Assembly: GCA_963752965.1 (NCBI GenBank)
Contig: CAVWAJ010000016.1
Span: 310,001-374,000, forward strand
Direction of reading: 5' to 3'
DNA: 64,000 bases
Origin: QHXW01 sp963752965
GTDB lineage: Bacteria; Acidobacteriota; Terriglobia; Bryobacterales; Bryobacteraceae
Shown one piece after another: positions 7,376 through 17,250 of the stretch. The notes below the pieces were generated by a model. That model was not told the origin of the DNA, did not search any database, and was given only the letters and a program-made list of their open reading frames with translations. The position numbers and the translations under genes were made by a program. Every line of letters begins with the position of its first letter. The first letter of the stretch is position 1.

Positions 7376-9886
7376 CTACTCAGCCTCTCGCGCCAACCTC
7401 TCGTAGATGCCGCGGGCCTCCTCAAATTGCGCAAACACGTGACGTTTCTCAATTTCGGATCGCCACCACGGCCACTCATCCGCCATCTTGTGCAGTTTGT
7501 CGATCCAGCGGATGAAGTACTCGGCGGATTCGCGGTTCCGGATCGGATGGTCGCCCACGTACACGCGAATCGCGTTGGTTGCGGCCTGCGCGTAGGCGGC
7601 ATCGAGATACGGGCTGGCCGGCCCCTCGGCATAGAGCGAATACCATCCGCTTCGAGCAACCGGTAACCGAACTGCGAAGTGTCCGCTGGTGGGAAGTTCC
7701 TTCACAATTTGGCCGTTTGAGTAGAGTACGACTCTCGACAGCGGTCCCATCGACCATACCGTGCCCTCCACGGAGATGGTTCCACCTGCGGGAGAAAGCC
7801 TCAGCGAATCACCTGGCGAGCGACCGTCGATGTGAAACTCCAGCAACGGTCCGGTACTGAAAAAGGTGTGGCCCTGTCGCAGGCCGTCCAACCAGGCTTC
7901 CGCGGTAAGCGGGCCGGCGAGGTGCACGTAAGTCCGGACGCTGCCGATCACGGTGGTGCGGTGGAGGTTGTTGATGGAATCCTCTCCGCCAATGGGCGTG
8001 ATTTGCAGATCATTGTTCAGTGCGTGATGCCACACGCGCAATTGTGCGCGCGTCGAGTGCGACCATTCGAGTGCCTGCACGGTCCCCAGCGCGGCATCCA
8101 CCGGAAAACCTTTGGCCACGCCAAGCGCGCCATCGAGCGGGTCGGCGTCTCCAGCGAACGCGTGCACATAGGTTGTGAACGCACCCTGGGCCGCAGCCTT
8201 ACGAAACGTATCCGTGTTGCTCGGATACAGGCTTTCAATCGCAGTGCCTTCGTAACCGGTGGTAAACGGGGAGATCAAATGATCCTTGAGCCCAAGAAAC
8301 GACACGTGGCCGTAGAACGGCGGCCGGTACTCTTCCCCCACGATGACCTTGAGATGGGGGTCGCTCTTTGAGATGGGATGCTCGCCGCCGCCGAGGACAA
8401 AGTATTGCCAGTCGAGAATGCGATTGTCCTTGTTGGCGACCAATTCGTTGAGCACATCCTGGTCCTCGGCGCGCGACATCATGCGCAGGTTGTCGAGCGT
8501 ATTCGAGAGATTGCCGCCATAGTTCATGTGCACGTGGGTGGAGCCGCTGTACCAGCCGAGCCCATGCATGTCCACCAGAGGACGCAGGGTCAAGGTGACC
8601 GCGGTGGCCGCACCGGCTCGCACTTCAACCTGTCGTTCCGCATGATAATCAAAGCCCTTGATGGCCGAGAGCGTCATCTTGCCCGGAGGCACGTCGACGC
8701 GGAATTCGCTCGCGGCGTGGAAGAAATGCCGGCCGGCGAGGCCGATGCGCGCGTAAGCATCATGCGGTGCATAGAACTTGCCATCAGTCGCCATGCACTC
8801 GATGCGAGCCGCCGTTGGCCTGCCGGTTTTTTCATCTACAACGCGCACCTGAATTCGGCCCATGGGACGTTTCCAGTGCCGCTCTTTGATTACCACCTTC
8901 TTGCGGGCGCCGCCATAGGTCTCGATGATGCAAAGCTGCGGCAAGCCGCCTTCGTTCGAAATGTAAGCGATCGATTCTCCGTCCGGCGACCAGCGCGGGT
9001 GGAAGTCGTCGAAGTTTCCGAACGTCAGCTTGTACGGCGCACCGCCTTGGACCGGTATGACATAGAGGTGCGCATACTGGTCGCCAGCGCCCGCGGTGGA
9101 GGAGTACACGATGCGCTTACCGTCGATGGATACGTCGGGGCGCGTACGGTAGAGCGACTGCTCACCCAGGATGCGCTGCGCATGCTCCGTTGGGTCGCCT
9201 TCGCTCGCGGCGACTGGAGCAGGCATACGCCACAAGTCGCCCGAACCAAGCGGCACACCCCGATTGGAAACGAAGACAATTTCCTTGCCGTCAGGCGTCC
9301 ATGCTGGCTCGATATGCATGTCCCAAGGACCAAAGTACAGACGGTCGCGCTCATAGCGGTTGTCTCGCGTGAGCGCGATCTCGTCACCCGCCCAGCGCCC
9401 GTCCCGGATCGGTCGCACGTACAGGTTGAAGTACCCGTTGGGGTGGGTTGAGACGTAGCAGAGCCGCTGCCCGTCAGGGGAAAACACCGGGTCGGTATAG
9501 ATTTCCTGGTCGGCGGTGAGCACATTTGTCTCGCCGGTGGCGGTATTCAGAACTTCCAGTTGAATACTTCTGCCGTCATCATCGGCGGTGTAGACGATCC
9601 AGTTCCCGTCGGGTGACCAGGCCGGCGACGAATGATACTTGCGGCCGTAGGTCAACTCGACTGCGGATCCCGTGTCCGGATCCACTTTCCAGATGGATCC
9701 CTGCATGGCGACGGCAATCGATTTCCCGTCCGGCGCCCATGTAGGGGCCCAGGGGGTGCTGCTGGGAGACGGCGGAAAATAGTAGTTCCACATGTAGTTG
9801 TCGCCCTGCTTGGAAGCAGGGTATTGAGCAGCTTGCGGCCACAGCGCCGGCGTCATGGCGAGCGCCAGAATAAGTAGAGATCTCAT
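7376..9886 (-). CDS. Secreted TolB-like beta-propeller fused to a CehA/McbA-type PHP metallohydrolase domain
   Basis: 836 residues with a signal peptide (RSLLILALAMTPALWPQAAQ). Residues about 40-340 hold TolB/WD40-like (PD40) blades: WAPDGKSIAV, WSPDGNWIVY, FSPDGQRLCY, WTPDGKEIVF, WSPDGESIAY. A small carboxypeptidase-regulatory-like beta domain follows. From about residue 450 comes a PHP-type metallohydrolase domain: GSTHVHMNYGG (H-x-H metal site), GEEYR, TTYVHAFAGDAD and ALEWSH. The family includes periplasmic hydrolases of unclear substrate, and a peptidoglycan- or sugar-linked target is only inferred. It stands alone on the minus strand. The start at ATG 9886 is supported by the signal peptide. 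Confidence 0.85.
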   Translation of the reverse strand: MRSLLILALAMTPALWPQAAQYPASKQGDNYMWNYYFPPSPSSTPWAPTWAPDGKSIAVAMQGSIWKVDPDTGSAVELTYGRKYHSSPAWSPDGNWIVYTADDDGRSIQLEVLNTATGETNVLTADQEIYTDPVFSPDGQRLCYVSTHPNGYFNLYVRPIRDGRWAGDEIALTRDNRYERDRLYFGPWDMHIEPAWTPDGKEIVFVSNRGVPLGSGDLWRMPAPVAASEGDPTEHAQRILGEQSLYRTRPDVSIDGKRIVYSSTAGAGDQYAHLYVIPVQGGAPYKLTFGNFDDFHPRWSPDGESIAYISNEGGLPQLCIIETYGGARKKVVIKERHWKRPMGRIQVRVVDEKTGRPTAARIECMATDGKFYAPHDAYARIGLAGRHFFHAASEFRVDVPPGKMTLSAIKGFDYHAERQVEVRAGAATAVTLTLRPLVDMHGLGWYSGSTHVHMNYGGNLSNTLDNLRMMSRAEDQDVLNELVANKDNRILDWQYFVLGGGEHPISKSDPHLKVIVGEEYRPPFYGHVSFLGLKDHLISPFTTGYEGTAIESLYPSNTDTFRKAAAQGAFTTYVHAFAGDADPLDGALGVAKGFPVDAALGTVQALEWSHSTRAQLRVWHHALNNDLQITPIGGEDSINNLHRTTVIGSVRTYVHLAGPLTAEAWLDGLRQGHTFFSTGPLLEFHIDGRSPGDSLRLSPAGGTISVEGTVWSMGPLSRVVLYSNGQIVKELPTSGHFAVRLPVARSGWYSLYAEGPASPYLDAAYAQAATNAIRVYVGDHPIRNRESAEYFIRWIDKLHKMADEWPWWRSEIEKRHVFAQFEEARGIYERLAREAE

Positions 9887-10353
9887 GGTGTAATTGACGA
9901 TTATTCCATGCGCGGCATCTAACTGCTCCTCGGTAGGCTGTTTGATTTTTGGAGACGGCGGCTCCTACGTTTCCTGTCCTTCCACCCGCACGTCTGGGAA
10001 CAAACGCACGTGCTCCGCTTCGTGCCAGCCCTGTATACCCGTTGCCGGCGCCTTTACTCTCGAAGAAGTTGCGGTGCCGCAACATTTACGCTTTGATACT
10101 TTCCCTCCAAAGCTTTTCGGGCCGCGGACATTTGCGGACAAAAAGGATTCGAAGCAATTCATCTCTCCGGGCTGTCTGTGCACCAGTAAGGTGCCTCGCG
10201 GCCCAGTTTCTTGGCCAGTTCAGACACCATCGAGAATTCGACGTGGTTCTTTTTTTGGGCCTTGGACCACTTCACCAGGGAAGGCCCGCTCGATACTGTG
10301 ACCCAGGAGCAATAACAAAATATTACAATATGACATAAGATCAAGGAGAACAT
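9887..10353. other. Divergent intergenic region (467 nt)
   Basis: It lies between the starts of the propeller-PHP gene (minus) and the SelA-like gene (plus), so both promoters should be here. The last 50 nt are AT-rich (TATTACAATATGACATAAG) and contain a TACAAT -10-like box at 10324-10329, with no convincing -35. A minus-strand frame at 10159-10353 has no recognisable match. Confidence 0.4.
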
Positions 10354-11991
10354 GTGTCTCTGAGCTCGTTAGTATGCTCCCTCAAGCAGCGAACCGGGAA
10401 CCTCACCCGGCGTGAATTGTTCCGGGATGGAAGCCTGCTTGCACTTCCGGCTCTGCTTCGCAGACCGGCGGGCGCCTCTCCGATAGCATCTTCCGCAGGG
10501 CTGAGAATCGGACCGGATATATACCACTCGATCGGTGTCCGCCCCTTGGTCAGTGGTACCGGCACGATCACGGTCAATGGGGGGACGCTCGAACTACCCG
10601 AAGTGCGGGCGGCGATGAACTACGCAGCCCAGCATATGGTGAAGTTAGATGAACTGATGGAAGCTGTCGGAAAGCGTCTGGCAGAGCTGACGGGAGCGGA
10701 ATGGGGAATTGTCACAGCGGGTTGCGCCTCGGCAATGACCCTTGCCACAGCAGCCTGCGTTGCGGGAGGCAATCCGGACAGGCACCTCAGGCTGCCGAAC
10801 ATGGAGGGGATCGCTAGAGACGAGGTGATCATCCCCAAGCACTCCCGGAACAACTACGACCCCGCTATCCGGGCCGTGGGGGTCCGGATCCTCGAGGTGG
10901 AGACCGCGCAGGAATTGGAAACTGCCATCGGGCCAAGGACCGCAATGATCTACATCTTCGCGGGTTCCCGCGCAGACGCCGGGCCGCCGGCGTTCGAGGA
11001 AATCACGCGCATCGCGCGCCAGAGAAACGTTCCGGTGCTGACGGATGCCGCCGCAGAGGTCCTGACGATACCGAATGTGCACCTGCAGCGGAACTCCACG
11101 ATGGTGTGCTACAGCGGCGGCAAGCAACTGCGGGGCCCGCAGTGCGCGGGACTGTTGCTGGGGCGCAAGGATCTGGTCAAGGCTGCTTGGATCCACAACT
11201 CGCCGCACCACGGTTTCGCTCGGGGCATGAAGGTAGGCAAGGAAGAGATCGTAGGGATGCTTGCGGCGGTTGAGGCGTGGGTACAACGAGACCACGCCGC
11301 CGAGTGGCAAAAATTGCTCTCCCGTCTGGCCCTCATAGCGACGCGCGTTTCTTCCATCCCGGGAGTCAGCACGGAGGTCCGGGAGCCTGGCGCCAGGCTC
11401 TCAGACCGAAGCCCCGAGCTGAATATCAGCTGGGACCCTGCCAAGCTGGGGATCACGGGAGAAGAGGTATCCCGCATCCTCGACACCACCGATCCGCGTA
11501 TCTTGGTTGGGGGTGTGCGGGACGCTCAAGAAGGGATCTCGATCGACCCCTTCAACATTGCACAAGGCGAAGACCAGGTGGTTGCGGATCGCCTCTATGC
11601 TGTGCTTTCCGCGCCGCACACTCTCAGAACTGCGGACCGGATTAAACCGTCCGCCGATTTGAGCGGCCAGTGGGACGTTCACATCGAATATGCCGCAAGC
11701 ACCGGCGAGCATACGCTGTTCCTGCAGCAGCAGGGTGGGGAGATCCAGGGGAGTCACCGGGGGGAATTCGTGGCGCGCGATCTTATCGGCACTATCGATG
11801 GTGACAGGGTCCGGTTGCGCAGCGATCTCACCGAACGCACGGCAGGATATGACCTGAACTTCACGTTCACCGGCAAAGTGAACGGCGAGACTATGTCCGG
11901 CGACCTCGATATGGGTGAGTACCTAGCAGCCCAGTGGAGCGCCAAGAGGCACCGGGCCGGAACACCGCACACGAATCAAAGTGGCGGTTGA
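10354..11991 (+). CDS. Tat-exported SelA-like PLP enzyme with C-terminal beta domain
   Basis: 545 residues. The GTG start at 10354 is set by AAGGAG five bases upstream. The N-terminus LTRRELFRDGSLLALPALLR is a Tat signal. Residues about 50-425 form a fold-type I PLP enzyme of the selenocysteine-synthase/aminosugar-acid lyase group: NGGTLELPEVRAAM, TAGCASAMTLATAACVAGG, the PLP Asp in VLTDAAAE, and the Schiff-base Lys257 in CYSGGKQLRGPQ. Cytosolic SelA ends near here. This one adds about 100 residues of beta-rich sequence (GQWDVHIEY..GEHTLFLQQQGGEIQGSH..), like a lipocalin or streptavidin-type barrel. It is probably a periplasmic lyase or racemase, and no tRNA-linked role is expected. No selenocysteine genes are nearby. 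Confidence 0.82.
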   Translation: MSLSSLVCSLKQRTGNLTRRELFRDGSLLALPALLRRPAGASPIASSAGLRIGPDIYHSIGVRPLVSGTGTITVNGGTLELPEVRAAMNYAAQHMVKLDELMEAVGKRLAELTGAEWGIVTAGCASAMTLATAACVAGGNPDRHLRLPNMEGIARDEVIIPKHSRNNYDPAIRAVGVRILEVETAQELETAIGPRTAMIYIFAGSRADAGPPAFEEITRIARQRNVPVLTDAAAEVLTIPNVHLQRNSTMVCYSGGKQLRGPQCAGLLLGRKDLVKAAWIHNSPHHGFARGMKVGKEEIVGMLAAVEAWVQRDHAAEWQKLLSRLALIATRVSSIPGVSTEVREPGARLSDRSPELNISWDPAKLGITGEEVSRILDTTDPRILVGGVRDAQEGISIDPFNIAQGEDQVVADRLYAVLSAPHTLRTADRIKPSADLSGQWDVHIEYAASTGEHTLFLQQQGGEIQGSHRGEFVARDLIGTIDGDRVRLRSDLTERTAGYDLNFTFTGKVNGETMSGDLDMGEYLAAQWSAKRHRAGTPHTNQSGG

Positions 11992-11999
11992 TGGCCCTG

Positions 12000-13152
12000 T
12001 AAGGCCAAGAAATTCGAAGTTGCTGAGTGGCGGACAGTTCTACGATAGAGTCTGCGAATGGCGAAGACGGATTGGTTTCGGCTGCTGGGCTATGTAACCG
12101 GGTTGGTGAACCAGGAGTTGCTGCTGAAGAATGAGTACCTGGTGGCGGAGAACCGCATGCTGAAGGCACACACTAGAGGACGATTGCGGCTGTCGGATGG
12201 CGAGAAGGCGACGTTGGCCGAGATCGCCAAACAGGTAGGACGCAAAGCCCTGGCGCAGATTGCGCGCGTGGCGAAACCAGATACGATCCTGGCTTGGTAC
12301 CGAAATTTGATTGCCCAGAAGTTCGATGGGGCGAAGCAGCGCGCCGCCCGAGGGTGGCCACGGGTTGGACAGGAGCTTGAGGATTTGGTGGTCAAGTTGG
12401 CTCGGAACAATGCCGGTTGGGGTTACGACCGCATTGTGGGAGCACTTGCCAATCTGGGGCATTCGATCTCCGATCAAACGGTCGGGAACATCCTGCGGCG
12501 GCGGGGTGTTCCGCCCGCATCCGAACGCGGGAAGAGTACGACGTGGAAGGACTTCATCCGTTCCCACATGAGTGTTGTGGCGGGTACCGACTTTTTCACG
12601 ACTGAGGTGTTGACGTGGCGTGGGCTGGTGACGTACTACGTTTTGTTTTTCATCCATCTGGACACGCGTCGTGTCTCGATTGCGGGAATCACCGAGCACC
12701 CCGATTCCGCCTGGATGGAGCAGATGGGACGCAACGCGGCCTCGGAAGGTTGGGGATTTCTGCAAGATCGGCGATATCTGCTGCACGATCGCGACGTGAA
12801 GTTCAGCGATTCATTCCAGGACACCGTAATGGCGGGCGGAGTGAAGCCGCTCAAACTGCCGGCGAGAAGTTCGAATTTGAATGCCTTTGCGGAGCGCTGG
12901 GTGCGTTCGGTTAAAGAGGAATGCCTATCGAAGTTGGTGCTGTTGGGTGAGGGTTCGTTGCGCCGAGCGGTCGGAGAATATGTAAGGCATTTCCTTGAGG
13001 AGCGGAACCATCAGGGCAAAGGAAATGTTCTGTTGTTTCCACGGAAGGAGGAAATCATCGGCAGCAGTACGGGCCGCGTGCGCTGCAAAGAGAGACTGGG
13101 CGGCCTCCTGAAGTATTACCACCGCGAGGCCGCATGAGTATTTTGACCACAC
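12000..13152 (+). mobile_element. Insertion sequence with integrase-core transposase, inserted into a ThuA gene
   Basis: The right boundary is fixed by comparison with the intact ThuA gene at 30300. Homology to that gene begins at 13154, 17 bp after the transposase stop. The left boundary lies between 11992 and 12057, just behind the SelA-like gene. I could not find convincing terminal inverted repeats. A 69-bp piece of the same element, inverted, lies at 45623-45691. Confidence 0.7.
12058..13137 (+). CDS. Transposase, integrase-core (IS3/IS481-like)
   Basis: 359 residues, full length by appearance. A helix-turn-helix lead (SDGEKATLAEIAKQVGRKAL ... ILAWYRNLIAQ) and a zone NNAGWGYDRIVGALANLG precede the retroviral-type catalytic core. 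Asp178 is in AGTDFFTTEV, Asp244 in LLHDRDVKF and Glu279 in NAFAERWVRS, and the second-to-third spacing of 34 residues is the DDE norm. The stop overlaps the ATG of the disrupted ThuA frame (ATGA), by chance of insertion. No inactivating change is seen. Confidence 0.92.
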   Translation: MAKTDWFRLLGYVTGLVNQELLLKNEYLVAENRMLKAHTRGRLRLSDGEKATLAEIAKQVGRKALAQIARVAKPDTILAWYRNLIAQKFDGAKQRAARGWPRVGQELEDLVVKLARNNAGWGYDRIVGALANLGHSISDQTVGNILRRRGVPPASERGKSTTWKDFIRSHMSVVAGTDFFTTEVLTWRGLVTYYVLFFIHLDTRRVSIAGITEHPDSAWMEQMGRNAASEGWGFLQDRRYLLHDRDVKFSDSFQDTVMAGGVKPLKLPARSSNLNAFAERWVRSVKEECLSKLVLLGEGSLRRAVGEYVRHFLEERNHQGKGNVLLFPRKEEIIGSSTGRVRCKERLGGLLKYYHREAA

Positions 13153-13153
13153 G

Positions 13154-13403
13154 CGATCAAGAGGAGTGGTACACCTACGATCACTCGCCGCGCCCTAATG
13201 TGCACGTATTGGCCCGCGTTGACGAAACCACTTACTCGCCAGATACACGCACCAAGATGGGAGACCATCCTGTCATCTGGACAAACGAGCACTACAAGGC
13301 CAGGAATATCTACGTCTTTATGGGGCGCCGCCCAGAGCTATTCCAGAATCCTGCTTTCACAACTATTTTCCGCAATTCACTTTTGTGGGCGGCCCACCAA
13401 TGA
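13154..13403 (+). pseudogene. ThuA-like protein, C-terminal third only (copy A)
   Basis: The frame reads QEEWYTYDHSPRPNVHVLAR and on to RNSLLWAAHQ. It matches the last 85 residues of the intact ThuA gene at 30300-31097 with few changes. The first two-thirds, including the signal peptide, was removed when the upstream IS inserted. The stop still overlaps the ATG of the next gene by 4 nt, as in copy B. Confidence 0.9.
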
Positions 13404-15199
13404 ACAGATTCCCTATATTCATCCTGTTATTTGCCGCCTTGCTCTTCGCGACAGCAGCTTCGGGCCAACAACCACGATTCCAAGTGCTCGCTTTTTATTC
13501 GACGAGTGTAGAGCCCGACCACGTCCAGTTTGCGAAAGGCGCCCTGAAGTTCTTTGCCGCTCTCGCGGCAACGGACAACTTCAGATTTGACGCGACTACT
13601 CATTGGGAAGACATGAACGAGGAACACTTGAAAGCATATCAAGTGGTCATCTGGCTTAACTATTTCCCCACCAATGCAGCGCAGAGGCACGCTTTTCAAA
13701 GGTACATTGAAACCGGGGGCACATGGCTGGGCTTTCATGTGGCCGGATACAACGATAAAGATACAAACTGGCCGTGGTTCGTCGATTTCTTAGGGGGCGG
13801 AGTATTTCATATGAATAATTGGCCACCATTGCCAGCAAGGCTGGTCGTCGATGACCGGACGCACCCCGTCACCCGGAATCTGCCGGACGCTTACGTATCG
13901 CCTGCCAACGAATGGTACACCTGGAAACCAAGTCCTCGCCTGAATAGAGATGTGCGAGTGTTGGTCACTCTAGATCCCTCAAATTATCCACTCGGGCTGA
14001 AGAACGTTCTCGCCAGTGGAGATTTACCAGTCGTGTGGACAAACACGAAATATAAGATGATTTATATGAATATCGGGCATGGAGACAAGATCTTTACCAG
14101 TGCCATTCAGAACAGGCTCATAGAAGACGCGACGAATTGGCTCGGTACAATTTCCACCCAAGCAGAGGTCCCAGCAGCGGCGGGAGTGGAAATCAGCGCT
14201 AACGCGGTCGTAGTGAATGCGAGAACCAACAAAGTCTACGCGGTGAGCCCTTGGAGCAGTGCTATAACGGTAGTCGATGGCGGCGACCACTCCACCGCGA
14301 TGGTGAAGGTGGGATCAGAGCCCAAAACAATCGCGGTGAATCCGCTCACCAACAGAATTTATGTAGGGAACGCAGGCGACGGCACAGTAACGGTGATCGA
14401 GGGAGCAACCGACACGGTCGTCGCAACTGTTAAGGTAGGAGATCTTCCCTACGTGGTCGCGGTGAATCCGGTGACCAACAAGGTCTACGTCTCGAAGATC
14501 TTCAGCAACAGTCTGACGGTGATTGATGGAGTAACCAACAGTACTACTCCCCTTGAGGTGGGAGTACAGGCAGATGCCATTGCCGTGAACCCGGTAACCA
14601 ACAAGATCTACCTGACCAGCTATCAGGCCGAAAACGTGACGGTAATCGATGGGGCGACCGATAACGTCACAAGGGTAACCGCGGGAACTCATCTCTGGGG
14701 AATGGCTGTAAACCCAGTAACAGACAGAGTGTACCTTGCAAACATAGGCAGGTCGAATATCACGGTTATCAATGCGGCAACCAATGCCATCACCTCAATG
14801 GACACGGGAAATATGCCTTGCGCAGTTGCGGTTGATCCGGGCGCGAATAAAGTCTATGCCGTGAACTACGCGAGCGATAGCGTAACGGTGATCGACGGAG
14901 CTAACAACTCGGTGATCGCAACAGTGAATGTGGGAGTGCGTCCTCAAGCTATCGCGATAGACACGATGACTCACACCGTCTACGTCGCGAACACGCACAG
15001 TAACAACGTGACCGTGATCGATGGGATAAGCAATTCAGTGACTGCAACGGTCAATGCTGGAAATGGGCCCTATGCGATCGCGGTGGACACCGCAGCCAAT
15101 AAGGCCTTCGTCACAAACATCGCTGAAGACAGTCTCACGGTGATTGATGGGACGACAACACGGAGAGGAACGTCTGCGCCCATGCCGGCGAAGGAATAG
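13400..15199 (+). CDS. Secreted ThuA-domain protein fused to an eight-repeat YVTN beta-propeller (copy A)
   Basis: 599 residues from ATG 13400, which overlaps the preceding stop (ATGA). The signal peptide is NRFPIFILLFAALLFATAAS. A ThuA/glutamine-amidotransferase-like domain spans about residues 25-255 (LAFYSTSVEPDHVQF, GTWLGFHVAGYNDKD, LPVVWTNTKYK, MNIGHGDKIF). There follow eight repeats of about 42 residues of the form AVNPVTNKIYV....VTVIDGATN..VG..P.AI, the YVTN propeller. Both halves are export-type domains seen in acidobacterial and planctomycete proteins tied to sugar or trehalose-like metabolism, but no enzyme activity is established. It appears intact, though its upstream partner is cut by an IS. 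Confidence 0.88.
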   Translation: MNRFPIFILLFAALLFATAASGQQPRFQVLAFYSTSVEPDHVQFAKGALKFFAALAATDNFRFDATTHWEDMNEEHLKAYQVVIWLNYFPTNAAQRHAFQRYIETGGTWLGFHVAGYNDKDTNWPWFVDFLGGGVFHMNNWPPLPARLVVDDRTHPVTRNLPDAYVSPANEWYTWKPSPRLNRDVRVLVTLDPSNYPLGLKNVLASGDLPVVWTNTKYKMIYMNIGHGDKIFTSAIQNRLIEDATNWLGTISTQAEVPAAAGVEISANAVVVNARTNKVYAVSPWSSAITVVDGGDHSTAMVKVGSEPKTIAVNPLTNRIYVGNAGDGTVTVIEGATDTVVATVKVGDLPYVVAVNPVTNKVYVSKIFSNSLTVIDGVTNSTTPLEVGVQADAIAVNPVTNKIYLTSYQAENVTVIDGATDNVTRVTAGTHLWGMAVNPVTDRVYLANIGRSNITVINAATNAITSMDTGNMPCAVAVDPGANKVYAVNYASDSVTVIDGANNSVIATVNVGVRPQAIAIDTMTHTVYVANTHSNNVTVIDGISNSVTATVNAGNGPYAIAVDTAANKAFVTNIAEDSLTVIDGTTTRRGTSAPMPAKE

Positions 15200-15246
15200 G
15201 GGGCTAGAATCCTTGAGCCAAGAAACTTGTTGTAGTTGAGTCAAGT

Positions 15247-16916
15247 TCACGCGACCATTTTAGCCTGATCCACCCAAGAGATGATCTGTTGTGCGAGCTG
15301 GTCGAAACAACGCTGCAAGGGGTTGGGAACGAGCGATGTGGTGGGTAGCACCATGCCCATCCCGTGCCGGAAGATGCGAGCATAAGCGCGCGTACAGAAC
15401 ACCGTCGTGCGAAGACCGAAGTCTGTGAGCCGGTAACGATGGGTTTTGGGAATGCGCTGGATCAATCCATGGAGCCTGAGGCGTCTGAGGTGATAGCTCA
15501 TGCGGCCTTGAGTGAGATTCTCTTCCGGCGGGCCCAGTAGTTGGGCGAGATGCGTGCGGAGTTGGCGATTGGAAAAGCCGGCGGGTAACAGATCATACAT
15601 GAGCACAGCATTCCAGAGTGCTTGCGCGGTCGGATCAGCCAAACGCAACGCCGATACGCGTTGGCCCTCCACCATCCTGGGCCGTTGGAGCTGTTGCAGG
15701 GTTTCTTCGGCTAGAGGATCGAATCCTGCGTGATGGTCTGGACTTCGAGCACGCGCCGGTTAGCCTGAAACCCGATCCTGCGGAGTGCCGGCAGGTTGAC
15801 AATACTCTTGCCGATATAGAAGTCGCGCGCGCTGTTGATGGTGGTCTCGGTGCGCAGCGCTTGGCCTTCCTTGTGATATTGCTTGATGCGCGTGCCTTTG
15901 TAATCGATGTGCAGCGAAGGAATCACGCCGTCGGTAATGACGCGCGTGCGGAAGGGCCCGGGAGTGGCTTTGGTGACGCTACGGTCGAAGATCAGTTGCA
16001 CTTGTTTGGGCCGTCCCAGATCGAGATTCTCGCGAATCACTTGCTCGAAGAACATCCGGCCGCTCACCGGGCGGTCCAGCACTTGGGTGAGAGATAGCTC
16101 GATTTGCCAGATGGAAAGTTGATAGCGATAACCCGCGGCGCGGTCGGCGGCGGAATAGGGATGCGGAAGACAGCGGAGCCACTTGCGCAGTAGCGCATCG
16201 ATCTTGGCGACCGACAAACAATCGCAGATATGTTGTAAGCGCTTCGGATCGGCGCAGGACCGGATGCCGTTGTCCAAAGTCTGATAGGCAATGCCTTCGC
16301 GCTGCAGTTGTTGCTTGGCGTACTCGTGGCCGTTCAAGCATAGCTTGGCGTTGTAGGGGAAGTAGCAACAAAACTTCAAAAAGAACGGGCCGAAGTTTTC
16401 GTCGACGCAGAAGTAGTAATGATTGACCAATGCGGTAGCCTTGACGATCCAGGCGTAGGCGCGGCCGGTCTTGGGATTGTGGCGCTTTTCGGTCCGATAC
16501 ACCGTGCACTTCTCCTGCGCCTTGCCCAAGAAGACAACTCCGTCCCGGTGGGGAAACTTCGCACGCATCTGGGCGGCCAGTTCGTCCTTGCGCGGCCCTT
16601 TTTGAAAACTGACCATGGGAATCTGATGTTGCTCGACAAACTCTTCGATGGCTTTGACGAAGTTCCGCGTCAGGGGCTCGACCGCATTGGTGGAGGCGAC
16701 TTTGGCCTGCCGTTGTTGCCGGATGAATCGCAGAGCTCCTTCGACGATCTGCAGGCGTGGAACGATGGCGTTCAGGTACATTCGCTCGATGGACTCGACC
16801 TCCAAAGTGTCGTGCTTGCCCAACACCTCGGCGACGGTCTGTGGTAGTTTCGATTTCGGCTCCATTTGTGGGGTGCTTTTGCGGCTGGGCGATCGCCTTA
16901 CGGTGGTCCCATTCAT
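15247..16916 (-). pseudogene. Uncharacterised family, often near transposons, broken by one frameshift
   Basis: The main part (16916 to 15711, 401 residues) has VAEVLGKHDTLEVESIERMY, KAQEKCTVYRTEKRHNPKTG, CVDENFGPFFLKFCCYFPY, LCLNGHEYAKQQL, VTKATPGPFRTRVIT and RIKQYHKEGQALRTETTIN. It stops at VQTITQDSIL. One base out of frame the text goes on as DPLAEETLQQLQRPRMVEGQR and runs to 15247 with a winged-helix-like end (GRMSYHLRRLRLHGLIQRIP, KTHRYRLTDFGLRT). I have seen this as one protein of about 560 residues in other soil bacteria, always of unknown function. A single-base change near 15722 splits it. It follows duplication copy A directly. Confidence 0.75.
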
Positions 16917-16997
16917 GGAGGTGATTTTGCACTCTCCAAATCATGCACGCAAGCGGAGCCACCTACATGCTTGTCGGGCTGGGGCGGAGCCCCGCTG

Positions 16998-17138
16998 GTG
17001 TCCTGAGTTAGAAATTAGTTTATAAAGCCTTTTGACCTTACCAAGCATCAAATCCGCGTCCGCCGTCCGTACAAAAGGCTTCGGATCGCGATCGCGCCGG
17101 TCTAGATAGTCGCGCATTGCTTTCTCAAATGCTCGCAC
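16998..17138 (-). pseudogene. IS630-family transposase tail
   Basis: The minus strand reads RAFEKAMRDYLDRRDRDPKP FVRTADADLMLGKVKRLYKLISNSGH. This is the C-terminal end of IS630-type transposases (I..YI...N.NPKPF.WTK.A..IL..V......NSGH). The catalytic core is missing. The usual stop after NSGH is also lost. Confidence 0.75.
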
Positions 17139-17250
17139 CGCCTTATGGGGTCCGCGCCGGATGCATCGTCAGCCTTCTCTACGCGCCCTCTGCAGATGAT
17201 GCTCCATGATTGTCCAAGTGCTTCATCGGTATCGGGCCAGGCACACGGTC

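Larger units (their letters stand above)
13154..15207 (+). repeat. 2,054-bp direct duplication, copy A
   Basis: It aligns without any gap (constant offset of 17,694 bp) to 30848-32901 and covers the end of a ThuA gene and a complete ThuA-YVTN gene. Similarity stops sharply 8 bp after the stop codon (GGGGCTAG) in both copies. Left of 13154 lies an IS, right of 15207 a decayed transposon-like gene. Confidence 0.95.

Noticed and set aside
8378..9451. 357-codon plus-strand frame
   Set aside because: It runs antisense through the propeller-PHP gene. No start context or recognisable domain.
13154..15207. CRISPR-like or tandem-repeat array from the regular 125-nt periodicity
   Set aside because: The periodicity is of coding repeats (YVTN blades) with varied sequence; no spacer-repeat structure.
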